This document shows positions 23,351 to 34,873 of a stretch of DNA of 64,000 nucleotides, one piece after another. The position numbers and the translations under genes are program-made. Source of the stretch: Tetracentron sinense (Eukaryota > Streptophyta > Magnoliopsida > Trochodendrales > Trochodendraceae); assembly GCA_015143295.1 (NCBI GenBank), contig CM026557.1:38201965-38265964 (forward strand), written 5' to 3'. Position 1 is the first letter of the stretch; every line of letters begins with the position of its first letter. Below the pieces are notes generated by a model, which was given only the letters and a program-made list of their open reading frames with translations, had not been told where the DNA came from and did not search any database.

Positions 23351-23359
23351 TGCCCCTAA

Positions 23360-23465
23360 GGCCCCCACATGCATACAACTGATATTTAGGGGAGCCCAGA
23401 AATCGACCTCAAGACCTCCGGGTTTACTATTCTTCCTTCTGCGCTACACCACGAGGTTAAGAATT
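23360..23465 (-). mobile_element. Possible tRNA-derived SINE fragment, minus strand, cut by the MULE
   Basis: Read on the minus strand from about 23465, the sequence has a box-A-like GGTGTAGCGCAGAAGG, then AACCCGGAGGTC, a box-B-like GAGGTCGATTTC and CTGGGCTCCCC. The order matches the SINE at 44911 (GTAGCCCAATG, AACCCAGAGG, GAGTTCGATTCC, TGGCTCCCC). The MULE TSD lies just beyond, so the SINE may have been its target. The match is diverged and the tail is not identified. Confidence 0.45.
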
Positions 23466-25077
23466 GCTTTGAATAATGCAATATTTGAGGTCCAATTTAG
23501 TAACTAAAAGCGTGCAATAGCCTTGGGCTCCTGTATTTGGAGCGGTTCAATGCTTTCATTTAGAGATTGGATTAGTCAATGGCCATTGAACTCGTCACAC
23601 CATAGGTTAACACGTATTTATTTTAATCTTTATTAACTATGATTAAGATTTACTAATCATTGGAATTTAATAATATAACTTTGGTTTTTAATAAAAAAAT
23701 ATTTAACTCTGATTAAGAATTTTTAACCTTTAAAGTTGATGTTTTTTAATATTTTAAAAAAAACCAAAGTTATATCGTGGATAAGTTGAGTTGAATCATG
23801 TTATGATTTGAAGCGAAATAGACAGTATTTTCGACCGCTACAATATAACAAGTCCATGAGCACACTGTTGTCCGCTACATCAAATGGGTCTGAAACATAT
23901 CATGTTTTTTAATATGTTCTTTCAATGTAAAGGGCGAAGGAAAAAAATAAATATATTGTGCTCAGTTAAATGCTATGAAACAAGTCCGTGGTAGTTCAAA
24001 ATTGAAATTGGTACAATATCGCGAATTGGTCGCCCTTGCTCAAAGCGGTTTAGACCACCAAAGGCATGAATCTTAACCATAGTAGTTTTCTGTTTTTTAG
24101 GAAGAAAGAAAGCTGGGTTAGGCAGACCCCTTGGCCTGGGTGCAATTCAACTCGCAATTGATGTGATCCGATCTCTTTCACTTAAGTGTGTCATCATTGT
24201 GTCAACCATTCCGCTTTGAACAATTCAAGCTTGAGCAGAATTTAAGCTTCATCGACCAAAGCTAACAGAGTAAGTTGGTCTCACATAAGAGTTAGATTTA
24301 AGCAAAGTCAGTTTGGCTCACGCAGTGTTTGGAAATCTTAATTTCAGGTTTTAATATAGCTCAGTCCTAGATTTTATTATTATTATTATTATTATATTTT
24401 TTTATTTTTTTGAGACCAAACCAGATAATATCTGTAATGAGTTGTATAAGAATTCAATTAAAAGGATTACAATTTGAGACAAAAAAAAAAGCTATAGAGT
24501 AGTCGAAGGCGGGGCAGTTCTTGATCTGACCACCCGGCATTCCCTCGTGACAGAGTTGAGCCGTTGAGGTTTTTCTCCGTTGTTGGGTTAGGGTGTGTTT
24601 TCTAAAACCGTTTATAAATGGGCTAGGTTCCCTGGGCCTGACGGGTTTCTAAATAATTGGCCAGGTTGGGCCTAGAACCTTAGGCCTGGGGCCCATATAC
24701 TGCATTTATAAATATGTTGGTCCTTCCCAGACTAATGATTAATTATTATTTTAATAAAATTAGCTCATTTTACCCTATTGGCCTAGGTCATCCCAACCTG
24801 GCCCAAGTAATAGGGGGAGGGGGGGGGTCAATTTTTAATCGGGCTGAACTGAGCCTGGATGCAACTTGGGAGGATTCGGTCCGATATCCCCAATTCAACA
24901 TGATTAGCAAGCAAACTCAAGTTAAACTTTTCGATGTCTTTCTTACCCATGATGACAAATCTAGGATATTAATAAACTTTCCAAATTTTGTGTTGGGCTT
25001 GATTAAGAGAAATTCTAGTTTGAGCTTAGTTGGAGGCCTCAAATCATCTGCATGCCAATGTTTTTGTAGCCCTGACT
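23466..25077. other. Intergenic with foldback-repeat fragments
   Basis: 23570-23800 contains a diverged copy of the foldback family (AACTCGTCACACC, TTAACACGTATTT, TTAACTATGATTAAG). 24376-24410 is a TAT/TTA microsatellite. No gene-like frame was found. Confidence 0.5.
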
Positions 25078-25543
25078 AGGGCGGGTTTGGGCCAGGGCGC
25101 CCTCATCCCGACTCCGCACCTAATGGAAAACTCCTACCCCAAACCAATCCCAAACCTGGGGTGGGACGGGCGGGTCACTTCTGACAGTTCTTAACCCCAT
25201 CCCCGCCCCGCCCCGCCCCGCCCCGTCCCGTTAAGTACTAGATGGGGCGGGGCGGGGCGGTACTATATTCCATACTATAAGGACTTATAATGAGATAATT
25301 TTATTATTAAATTAAGGATAAAATAGTGATTTAACATTATTAACGGGATGGGCAGGGTAGGGCGGCCGAAACCTATCCCCGGCCCAAACCCGACTCGGGT
25401 TTAACATCTCATTCCCAAACCCGCCCTTACCCTGTTTAAAAGCTCCCAAAACCCGTCCCAATAGGGGTGGGATGGGGTGGGGTGGGATGGGGTGGGGCAA
25501 GGCGGGTTACCCGATTAGACCGGCTGGTTGCCATCCCTAGCCC
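25078..25543. repeat. GC-rich MITE-like element, hAT style ends
   Basis: The unusually GC-rich segment is built of GGGGCGGGGC/CCCCGCCCCG runs and ends GGTTGCCATCCCTA. The left boundary is near CTAGGGCGGGTTTGGG. Elements starting TAGGGRTGGCAA are common hAT-type MITEs in plants. The TSD is not convincing. An AT-rich centre (25262-25330) separates the two GC-rich arms, which are inverted relative to each other. Confidence 0.55.
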
Positions 25544-25726
25544 AACATCAAAGCTTTGATTTGACGGAACGACGAGTATGACAAAGCATTTGTGCTATCA
25601 GGATACTCAACCTAGTCATGTTGACCAATACAAGGTCGATTATGTGATATTAATCGACTTAGGAGATCATTCTCGTGTATCCACATATATGTTACTATTA
25701 TTATAAGTAACTATTATTATAAGTAA
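25544..25726. other. Short intergenic spacer
   Basis: Nothing recognisable is seen apart from a short direct repeat of TATTATTATAAGTAACT just before the Helitron end. Confidence 0.5.
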
Positions 25727-26183
25727 CTAGCGGGTGGCACGTGATGCATATGAGCGCGAGGAGGAGTTAAAAGGGACACGTGTTAACCTGCGGGTGCAAT
25801 TGAACTCGCTAGTGGCACAAGCGATTAACCACAGCTAATAGGAGTTAAAAGGGACACGTGTTAACCTGCGGGTGCAATTGAACTTGCTAGTGGCACAAGC
25901 GATGCACGTAAGAGCGAGGGGAAGGAGTTAACCACAGTTAATAGGAGTTAAAAGGGTCACGTGTTAACCCGCAGGTGGGATTGAACTCTCCCTGAGTTCA
26001 ATCGTGATTGGCTGTGATTTAAAATAGATAGATGAGTAAGGATAGTTTCAAAATTAAATCAAACGCAAGGGGTAGTTTGGGAATTAAAGCAAACATTAAA
26101 TCAAAGTTTTGTTTTTATATAAGGGTAGTATGGGAATTTCGGAAAAATATCTACGGCTGCCTCTCGCATTATAATAGTAAAGA
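25727..26183 (-). mobile_element. Non-autonomous Helitron (457 bp), minus strand
   Basis: On the minus strand it begins TCTTTACTATTATAATGCGA (26183 downward) and ends CTAG at 25730-25727, with the 3' flank reading T. Just inside the end is a hairpin-like CATCACGTGCC segment. The 3' part contains two further, incomplete copies of the terminal segment in tandem (AACTCGCTAGTGGCACAAGC and AACTTGCTAGTGGCACAAGC near 25805 and 25882). The 5' end is shared with 38452-39644 and 43851-44349. The base before the 5' TC is T rather than the usual A. There is no coding capacity. Confidence 0.78.
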
Positions 26184-26304
26184 AATGTAATTTATTCTTT
26201 TTAAATTAACTATATTTGAATTTGTGATTTTTTATTATACATTACCATCTTTATATTATACAAATATGAAGAATCATTTCAATTTAGGTACTTTTTGTTT
26301 ATTG

Positions 26305-27361
26305 CTCCGTTTGTTTCGATATAAAACATGAGAAAATAAATCAATTCAGGAAAATATCATTTATGTGTGTTTGTTTGCAAGTAAAATCTTCCGTAAGTAA
26401 AATGGTTTACAGAAAAGGAACCACTTTTGCGAAAAATTATTTACATTTCAAAAATTCGTAAGTCATTTTCTTATAAAGTTCTTGCCTCTTTAAATATATT
26501 TTAAAAATTACAAAAGTACCCATATTCACACCAAAAAAATCCACATTATTTTTGAGAATGCAACCAAACAACAAAAAATGAGTAGAAGATTTATCTTTTA
26601 CCATGAAAAGTTTTTCATTCGTAAATAATTTACGTCATAAAACCATTTACATGCAAACAAACGGACATGTAAAAGGTTTACAGTGTAAGATTATTTTATG
26701 GATAAATGCTTTTACGATAAAAGATAAATTTTTATTGTTTGGTTGCATTCTTGAAAACAAATCAAAATTTACTTTATTTTACTTTCTTGTGTTTGGATTA
26801 AAAAATATTGTGAAGAATGGTATTTTGTCATTTAAAAAACATGTAAAGATGACATTTTTGTCAAGCCCCTAATTGAACAATCTGTCATCGTTTAAAATGC
26901 ATATGAAGAGAAATATTTTTGCTATTTTCAAAAACATATGTAAAATCGAAGTATTTTTATCATTTTGAAAAACACATGTGAAGAGGGACATCTTATCGTT
27001 TTATAATGTGAAGAGGGACATCTTATCGTTTTATAAAATACATGTAGAATGCCATATTTTGATCATTTGAAAAATGTTACATGTGGAGAGTGGTGTTTTT
27101 GTTATTTCAGAAAATTACATATGAAGAAGAATATTTTTCTGATTTTAAAAATACATGTTGAAAATAATATTTTGATCGTGTGGGGAAAATATATATTTAA
27201 AGACATTTTTGTGACTGTCATTCTAAAAGAGACATGTGAAGAGACATTTCTTTGTCATTTGAAAAAAAATATCTAGAGAGTCAACATGTAAAATTTAAAA
27301 ATGTATTTCTTTTTCCATTAAAAAAAATTCTATTTTAAAATGATTTTACATGGAAACGAAC
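26305..27361. repeat. AT-rich element with inverted ends and degenerate tandem units
   Basis: The left edge CTCCGTTTGTTTCGATATAA is the approximate inverse of the right edge ATTTTACATGGAAACGAAC. The interior carries smaller inverted copies (TTTGTTTGCAAGTAAAAT at about 26370, ATTTACATGCAAACAAAC at about 26645) and a run of loosely repeated ACATGTGAAGAG units at 26880-27250. It is a MITE cluster or a non-autonomous element. Open frames in it are chance results of the repeats. Confidence 0.5.
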
Positions 27362-27366
27362 ACATT

Positions 27367-27830
27367 AAGGGTGAGTTTGATAATTCTAAATAATTAGAAC
27401 TGATTTGAAATTAGAGCTTATTAGTGTTTTAGAAATAAAAGTTTTACCTCCAAAATAATAAGTAGACACGTGACTGTTTTTTTTTAAACGTTTTATCTCT
27501 AATGCCTTTAGAGGATACTTCATATACATATGCATAAAATTTTCTTAATAGACTTTTATGTTCTTAATTATTTTAAGAAATTCTAAATATACCCTCATCC
27601 GGTCATCCCTTATATTTCTCCTTAAATTGTTTAGAGTTTTATTTAAAGTTTTTATCAAACCATCAAACTATAAAAAAAAACATTACTGCTTATTCTTTAA
27701 AGCTTATTATAATAAATAAGAATTTCTAGACAGACCCTAAAACTATAAAAAAAAACCATTACTACTTATTCTTTAAAGCTTATTATAATAAATAATAACT
27801 TCCAGACAGATCCTAAAACTAACATTTCTT
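27367..27830. repeat. MITE-like element with a tandem duplication of about 75 bp
   Basis: Left edge AAGGGTGAGTTTGATAATTC is the approximate inverse of AAATAAGAATTTCTAGACAG at 27714 and the following CAGACCCTAAAAC. The right end, TTACTRCTTATTCTTTAAAG through GACAGAYCCTAAAACT, is duplicated in tandem (about 27680-27741 and 27754-27821). Confidence 0.55.
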
Positions 27831-27931
27831 TGGATTTTATATATATTCTGCCAAAACATATTAAGACTTTTACATATCCATTTTAATCATTATAACTTCA
27901 TTAACTTGTTTGCATTTTATTTTGAATTAGT

Positions 27932-28125
27932 CTTGGGATACTCCCAATGTGTACTCCCATTTATACTCCCTAATCCTAACCGTTTATTTCAATTATTAGA
28001 CGGTTAGGATTCCAACTAATGTGGCAATAGAAAAGACAAAATAAGCCAACTGAAATCTTGGCCCTTAGTGGTTGGTTATAAACAGTTAGGATTAGGGAGT
28101 ATAATTGGGATTACCGATACACTAA
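27932..28125. repeat. Small MITE with inverted ends
   Basis: TATACTCCCTAATCCTAAC (27963-27981) pairs with GTTAGGATTAGGGAGTATA (28083-28102), and an inner TAACCGTTTATTTC/TTATAAACAGTTA pair extends the stem. About 190 bp with no coding sequence. Confidence 0.6.
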
Positions 28126-29288
28126 CTCTTTTATTTTATGGCTAATCAAATAAACATAAAGCTTTCATGGTATGACGTTTTATCTTAGTAGGTTAGCACA
28201 ATGGTAGCCTATCAACCGCAACACTTGAAAGACTCGAAATCAAGTCTACCTGTTATAGTTCCTACCAAAGCAACCGGGGATTATTTAGACGGCTCCAATT
28301 CTCAATTCTTATTTTCCCTCTGGACAAAAATAAATAAGGGTATTATAATGTTTTATGATTTTTCATAGTTGTTAGATCATAGTGGTGTGGGTGTGTGTGT
28401 TTTTCCTTGCTTTGACTGCAGCTTTTACCTTGTGGTGTAGTTTTGCCTTAAACAAAAAAAAAACAAGATCACAGTGGAACACGATACGGCTGCAACTACA
28501 AGCTCTAGCGAAATGGCCTGCAACTCCGCTCCTCACTCCATGTTTGGGGAATCCGTATTGTCTTTCGGACCATGACGTTCATGAATGTGGGAGGTGGGAG
28601 TAGAATTGCAGGCCTTTTCGTTGCAACTCCACACCAAACCATACTTGTGATGCACGGATCTTAAAATTTCATTAATCTGTTTTTAAAATTTTGAGATCTG
28701 TGCATCATATGCATGGTCTTGGTGTGGTCTCGGCCCTTTGCAGTCTCATTAGCATTTCCTAATCCAATTACCACTAGGTTAGAAGCCATTTAAAAAATTA
28801 TTATGTGAAAATTGGAGGAGAGGCCAACCCATTAAAAAAATTATATGCAATTTTTTGCCTTCAAACTAAACCGGCCTAATTGGCCGGATTAGTCGAAGCC
28901 TACCAAAATGGGCCACATGCATTAAACTCAATGCCCAAGCCCAACCCAAGTAATAATCAGGCTGGGAGGGCCTAGAGCGGGCTGAGCTGGATGGGCCCGT
29001 GGGTCGGCTCGGCCCATTGACACCCCTAATAACCCATTGACACCCATAATTACCGCAACATGCGGTAACATGTAAATACAATCCCTTAGAAATCCCAACC
29101 GTAAAAATATAAGTGACTTAACATTTCAATTATGGAAAAAAAAACAGTTAAGTATTTAAATAAGAACAAGAGCTCCGTATCAAAGGTTATCGGAGCCTCC
29201 AGCAAAGAACCCAATGACAGTGGTATTTTAAGAGAAAACTACAAAATTATTGTTGAGCGTACCGTTATTCAGTTTGTGTACACTGGAA
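28126..29288. other. Intergenic with palindromic repeats
   Basis: 28505-28625 folds back on itself: CGAAATGGCCTGCAACTCCG pairs imperfectly with the inverse of AGAATTGCAGGCCTTTTCG. 28181-28260 has a tRNA-like look (AGGTTAGCACAATGGTAGCC) but does not make a tRNA. 28865-29030 is a GC-rich stretch ending TGACACCCCTAA, typical of a hAT-type MITE end. No gene is seen. Confidence 0.5.
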
Positions 29289-29294
29289 GTCTTG

Positions 29295-29682
29295 CCTAAG
29301 GGTGTATTCGAGCTGAGCTGAGCTTGGCTCGAATCTAATTCACTTGGCTCGAGCTTGAATTGATTCAAACTTGAGCCGAGCTTGACTTGATTTATTAAAA
29401 ATAAATTTAAAATAAAAATAATTTTTTTTTAATTATATATATAAGTAATAATTATATTATATAATATTATTTTTTGTTTAACATTCTAGCCGAGCCTCGA
29501 GCCGAACCAAATCAAACAGGCCTTGGCTCGAGCTCGGGTTGAACACATTTTCAAACTCAAAAAATCAGCTCGGCTCAATTGAGCCTAATTTTCGAGCTCA
29601 AGCTCGACTTGATGGAGTCGAGCTGAATTTTGAGCTAGCTCGGTTTGGATACTGTGAACACTCCATTTTTACACCCCTAAAG
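29295..29682. repeat. hAT-like MITE of the GAGCT-rich family
   Basis: The left end TAAGGGTGTATTCGAGCTGA and right end TTTTTACACCCCTAA are inverted copies. The interior is a dense run of GAGCTCGAGC-type palindromes around an AT core. Related copies are at 43762-44626 and 50045-50480. The 8-bp TSD is not clear here. Confidence 0.6.
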
Positions 29683-29689
29683 CTCTATT

Positions 29690-30440
29690 TTATTTTTGCT
29701 ATTTTTGTATTTTTTAATTTAGTTTAATTTAATTTAATTTTGTTTTTTGTCTCTCAAGCTTTGAGGAGTGAGTGAGTGAGAGAGAAAGAGAGAATGTCAA
29801 CCCTAATCCTAAATCCCAAATCCATGTTCAAAATCACCATTCATTAGGCCCAAGACCATTTTCTTCAAACCTCAAGTTTCTTAAAGCCCAACTCTCATAA
29901 CCCTAAATCCAAGCCAAGCCCATAACCCATTTCGGAAGCCCTCAAAGGGTTTAAACCCTAGAACCCAAGGCCCAATTGCCCAAACCTTAAATCTTTCTTA
30001 TTTAAACTTTGTTATGAGAGAAGGGTTCTCATTTGAACCCTAATCTCCTTAGAGAGCAGTCGTCCTCTCTCCCTCTCTTTCTCTCCCGATTTCTCCCTTT
30101 TCCATTGTTCTTCGTTTGCAGCAGTAGGAAGCTCCCCTTCCGCCCACTAATAGCCCATCGCCTCCATCACTCATCTCTAGCAGTGTTGAACAACCACGAC
30201 GGGCTCCTGATCCTTCCATCTCCGAGGTGACAGCCCAATCTCTTCATCTCAGATCCACCACAGTCACTGCAGCTACACCGACAGTATGATAAGTGTCGGT
30301 TTTCTGATCTTACAATAGTAGAGGAATCTCCCTCTCGTTTCCTTTGCAACATCTTTTCTTCTAGATCCATTTTCTCTTTTTTCTTCAGATTTGATCAGTT
30401 TTTTTATAGAATCTAATTTCCGATCATTTTCTACGACTAG
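29690..30440. other. Retroelement-like non-coding DNA, 5' part
   Basis: A GA-rich start (29765-29795), CCCTAAATCC-type runs and a pyrimidine-rich stretch (30050-30110) look like untranslated LTR or leader sequence. Open frames are short and unlike known proteins. It is interrupted by the TRIM at 30446 and probably continues at 31865. I see no gene. Confidence 0.4.
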
Positions 30441-30445
30441 TAATT

Positions 30446-30702
30446 TGTAACATGCTTTCTAGTTTCTTCAAGGGAAACTAGCCTCCTTGAGTAACTTCGA
30501 GGGTAACAAACCTCCTTGAGAGAAACTCTCCTTTTGATTTAATTGATTGATACCCAATTACAGATTTAAGATAAGTTTAAATAGAGAAGACTCCTTTTCA
30601 TAACCACCCACTACCTATAACTAACCCCTAACTCTAACCAACCACTAACCCTAACCAATCCTAACTCTAACTCTAACTAACCATAACTCTAATCACGTAA
30701 CA
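30446..30702 (-). repeat. TRIM 3' LTR with telomere-like CTAACCCTAAC runs
   Basis: Its plus strand contains an array of CTAACCCTAACC and CTAACTCTAACT units (30606-30690). It pairs with 31222-31478. Confidence 0.85.
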
Positions 30703-31221
30703 TACCCTTCCCCTTACAGAAATCTTGTCCTTAAGATTTAGATTTTTGTTTTTACATAAACAAAGATTAAATAAACAAAAATCTCCAAGTAAAAATCCAC
30801 CATTGTTGGGATTCCTTGTACGATGATTTTCACCATCAAAAAATACAACACCGATTTGTCTTGAATTTGATTGATGATAGTGGTTGAATTTGAACACTTG
30901 AAACTTTATTTATTGCATCTTCAACTTCATCTTGCACAACATTCGTGACTCATTTTACTGCATCGTCAATTTCATCTTGCACAACATTTTTGACTCTTTC
31001 TTTTGTTGCATCTTCAACTCCATCTTGTACATCATTCTTGATTACATCTTCAATAACATCTTCTACTAGTGTAAAAAATGTTTTAAATGCAGTTTTGATG
31101 ACTGAAAAATTTTCATTCATAACTCTCAAATCATCATTAATAACCCTAAAATCTTCTCGAATCTCTTTCCAAATATAAGTGTCCATGCTTAGAAAATAGA
31201 TTGACCTGGCTCTGATACCAA

Positions 31222-31478
31222 TGTAACGTGCTTTCTAGTTTCTTCAAGGGAAACTGGCCTCCTTGAGTTACTTCGAGGGTAACAAACCTCCTTGAGAGGA
31301 ACTCTCCTTTTGATTTAATTAATTGATACCCAATTACAAATTTAAGATAAGTTTAAATAGAGAAGACTCCTAATCATAACCACCCACTACCTATAACTAA
31401 CCCCTAACTCTAACCAACCACTAACCCTAACCAATCCTAACTCTAACTCTAACTAACCCTAACTCTAGTCACGTAACA
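31222..31478 (-). repeat. TRIM 5' LTR
   Basis: It has the same length (257 bp) and sequence order as 30446-30702, including the CTAACCCTAAC-type array at 31386-31465. Confidence 0.85.
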
Positions 31479-31481
31479 TAA

Positions 31482-31864
31482 TGATAAGTGTCTTGACCAA
31501 TACTCTTCAAAAGACCGGCCTGATGAGGTGCGGAAGATCAATTTACTTATTAAAGGCACGTAACATACCACCACACTTCTATAGCTGATGTCCTCGGCGA
31601 CTCTCACTCTAGGGCAAGGTAATTCTCCGGATTTTTTTCCATACCCCTCCCTATGTAGCCCTTTCCGTGGTGGCTTTCACTCTGAGGCGGGGCTTTTCTC
31701 CAGCCTTTTTTCCATAGCCCTCCTCAGGTAGACATTTCCGTGACTCGAACTCGTGACGTGGTGTCTGGCTCTGATACCAATGATAAGTGCCTTGACCAAT
31801 ACTCTTCAAAAGACCGGCCTAATGAGGTGCGGAAGAACAATTTACCTATTAAAGTCACGTAACA
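31482..31864 (-). mobile_element. SMART-size miniature LTR retrotransposon (383 bp)
   Basis: Two 84-bp terminal direct repeats (31482-31565 and 31781-31864) begin TGATAAGTG and end CACGTAACA on the plus strand. Directly inside the right repeat, on the minus strand, is TGGTATCAGAGCCAGA, the initiator-methionine tRNA primer site (about 31764-31779 inverted). The interior of about 215 bp is non-coding and GC-richer. The size and layout match the SMART class first described in grasses. It begins three bases after the TRIM ends and shares its CACGTAACA terminus. No clear 5-bp TSD is seen (CATAA and CAATT). Confidence 0.8.
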
Positions 31865-33960
31865 CAATTTCAGTTTTCCACTCCCATCTCCAGCGGACCA
31901 GTGTTATGAGCAACATCATCATTCTCATTTACTCTGGTCAGTAGCTTTTCATGCATCCCAGGTAATCTCAATTGATCCTAGTCCTCTCCCTCTCACGCCA
32001 ATATCCTCCTCTAGATCTAATTTGTTAGACCTCTCTTTATCATGCTTCTATGTTATTTAGTGTATTTTATTTCTTGTTGTATCTATTTTATTTAATTTTA
32101 ATTATTATTTATGTTATCTTCTTGATTCTCAGATCAGCAAGGAGAGCATCTCCTCCGGTCATCGTCGGTCATTTTTCTAACCACCATTGCCACACCAGCG
32201 GCTCCTGCCATTTTATTTTATTTTTTCTTTTAATCTATAATTAAGAGTGAAATAGAGATTTTCCTTCTACTTGTTCTTCTTCTCCGGACCAGAGCAGCGA
32301 TCATCATCTTCAACAACCTTCACAACCAGCTAGGATTAGGTATGTATTTCCCTCTGTTGTTTTCCCTTGATGTTACTATCTCTATGTCCTAGTTTTGCTT
32401 GGTATCTGAGATTCAACAACGATTGGATCCTCTTTCCTTTGTGTATGCTTGGAGTTCTTTTAAAGGGGAAGGTTCCTGTTCGAATTTAGAGGGTATAAGT
32501 GAGATCTGCTAGTTAAATTTCAAATCTGGAATTCTGGTTTGATTAATTTAGACCAGATTTTCATTGTTCCTAAAATCTCCTCTCCCTTTTATATTCAATT
32601 TTGGTTGTGAGCATGAGGAGAAAGCCACTCAATATTAGGTGCAAGGGCTAGCCGAAATCTTGAACAAACCTAATCCCGATCATTTCATTGGATCAGGGTT
32701 AGGCTTGTTTGGTTTTTTTTTAATCTGGTTTTTTCTTTGCAAAATCAGAGGATATTCATGTGTGGATTCTTGTTCTGTATCTGTTCGGGTTTGGCCTAAA
32801 TTGAGACCTCTAATGGCCGAAACTGTAAAGGTCAGATTTGCATTACTTAGTGAAATGGCCGATGTCAGGGATGTTTGGCCAAGACCTCTTTGCTAGTCTA
32901 TGATCTGGTTGGGATAAAGACTAGTGAGACGGTGGATAGAATTCTTTTTGTATAATTTGTGGACCAACAGGTTAGGGGCATACTTGGTCTAACCCCAAAT
33001 TAGTCACTGAGCTAAAGTGGGTCGACCAGCATAGATGGCTAGGTTTGGCCCAATAACTGATTTTTTTTTCTCTTTTAGTCCTTGGACTTGCTTTTTATTC
33101 TTTTTCAATCCTAATTTGCCTTTAACTGTAATTTAACCCTTTAATTATTTTGTAATTATGGGCCTTGGAGTCTTTAGATCTCCTAAATTTGACTTCAAAT
33201 TATGTTATTGAGCCAAAGTCAATTGACCATAACTGGTCAATGGGCCTTGACCCATTAGTTTTCCTTTTGGGCCATACTTTTTGTTTATAATCTATTCCAT
33301 GTGTGTGTTTACAAATTATAGAATTAGGTTGTTAGCTTATTTTTCCTTTTTGCCTACTTTGGGTGCCTAGGTGGATTTCTAACCCTAAGAAACTTGTCTA
33401 TCCCGCTAGTTAGTCTCCGAAATGAGCACCTAGGCACGTTACCAAAATTCTGGAATGAGATTTCATAAATCTCAACTCCGCTTCCCTCAACTCAGGCATG
33501 AGTCATAATTGTCGAACACTCCGAAATGAGTATAAAATCCGTCACTATCCCGAGCAACTACTGGGTCTGATTCTGTCTAACCGGATAAGTAGGCAACTCG
33601 AGTCAGGGTTCGACCCCAGATTATAATAGAATTTTTACCCCACTTTATACATAATTGTGCTTAATTAGCAAATTAATAATTACTTATAAAATGTATAGTG
33701 ATTTTGGATGTTTGGCTTAGACTTAATGAATAGGTAATCATTATAGGATGGGAGTCCCGGGGTGCCTAACTCTTTCCCCGGAACTTAAATGGATCTCTTA
33801 CCTAGATCTCATGGACAGTAAGCCCCTTATCACTAGTTTAATTTGGGATCCTACTTCCGGTGTCAAAAGTAGGTGCTGACTCTTTTTTTTATATGCCATT
33901 TGAGCAAATTCAACGTCGTTCTTTTGCTCTTGGGTCCGACTCTAACACTTAGCACCGGGG
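31865..33960. other. Retroelement-like non-coding DNA with a Tat-type LTR 3' segment
   Basis: The segment continues the pre-TRIM sequence without a coding frame. Its last part, 33560-33960, aligns in order with the 3' end of the solo LTR at 36680-37082: GTAGGCAAC, then TAGACTTAATGAATAGGTAA, GTGCCTAAC..CTTTCCCC, and GGGATCCTA. It is therefore probably the 3' part of a long LTR from the same broad Tat/Ogre-like group. The 5' end was not found. Confidence 0.45.
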
Positions 33961-34873
33961 GGGAGGAAAGACGCTAAATTTCGATGCTCAAATTCTATGA
34001 AGAAAAGCGTTTAAAAAAATGCTGACATTTGAGACAAAAGACCACATAACATTATGTTCAAGTTTGTGAAAAATCCAGTTCTTGAATGCCCAGAGTCTTG
34101 TAGAGTCCAAAGGGTAATTTAAAAGACTTATTAGGGTTATTAAGGTTAGGATTAGGTATTCAACACTAACCCTAATTGCTGATATGGTAATTTAAAAGCT
34201 GGTGTGGTGTGCAATTGCTAACTCTTGCTTGGTTGCCAATAAAGAAATAGAGATGGAAAATTACTACAAGTCCTAAGTCTTAATTATTAATTGCATTGTT
34301 TTCCAAAGTTTTATGGGAAGTGCTTTAGAATTCTCGATAATAGGTAATATGAAGAGAAAAGGTAAGAATAGAAATCCAAAAGTGCAAACACTCAAGTGGA
34401 GCCCACCATTTAAAAAATGTGCAACTTGTGGCCATTTGATTTTTAAACGTGTGGCCTTGCTCTCGATAGTACTTACTATGGAGAGTTTTCCACCACTTTC
34501 CATTTTTTATTTGAGCCGTGTTATAGTTTTATTTTCCGTAATTCCTACTCTTATCCAAATTCCTACTGTCATCTAAAAACCATTACATGTTGAAACAAGG
34601 ACAAGTGTAGGTTTTAAAGTAAACATTAGGGTGGAGTGTGTGTTAGTTACATGATATCATTTCCACCCAAAAAAGGGGTAGAATTTTATTGAGCAGTGCT
34701 TAGCACCGTTTCATACTACCCCGTGTCCTCGTGTCCCTTATAATATCCCTTTAACTCTATTCAAGCTTAACTAAATTATCACTAAGATTCGGGGGGTTTT
34801 TTTTTTTTTTTGAAAAACCATGGTTGGATTGTTTGACTCTAGGGGTGGGTGAATCTTAACCATAGTAGGTGAG
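33961..34873. other. Intergenic with foldback-repeat fragments
   Basis: 34680-34870 carries a diverged copy of the recurrent core (GTGTCCCTTATAATATCCC, AACCATGGTTGGATTG, GGTGGGTGAATCTTAACC). 33961-34660 shows nothing recognisable. A run of G (33957-33964) follows the LTR remnant. Confidence 0.5.

Larger units (their letters stand above)
30446..31478 (-). mobile_element. TRIM (terminal-repeat retrotransposon in miniature)
   Basis: Two 257-bp LTRs (30446-30702 and 31222-31478) flank 519 bp. On the minus strand the LTR starts TGTTACGTGA and ends GTTACA. Directly inside the 5' LTR is TGGTATCAGAGCC, the initiator-methionine tRNA primer site (31209-31221 inverted). A purine tract (AAGGGGAAGGGTA) precedes the 3' LTR. 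The flanking five bases are TAATT and TAATG. The LTRs differ at about ten sites by eye. The interior has one 78-codon minus-strand frame (30950-31186) of highly charged, coiled-coil-like sequence (DVIEDVIKNDVQDGVEDATK), probably not a working protein. TRIMs move using proteins from other elements. Confidence 0.88.

Noticed and set aside
25180..25260. CpG-island promoter
   Set aside because: The GC-rich runs are a MITE arm mirrored at 25450-25510, with no gene on either side.
28181..28260. tRNA gene
   Set aside because: A-box-like and B-box-like segments are present but no cloverleaf with acceptor pairing can be drawn. At most a SINE remnant.
30600..30690. Interstitial telomere array
   Set aside because: The units are irregular and repeated identically in both LTRs of a TRIM, so they belong to the element.
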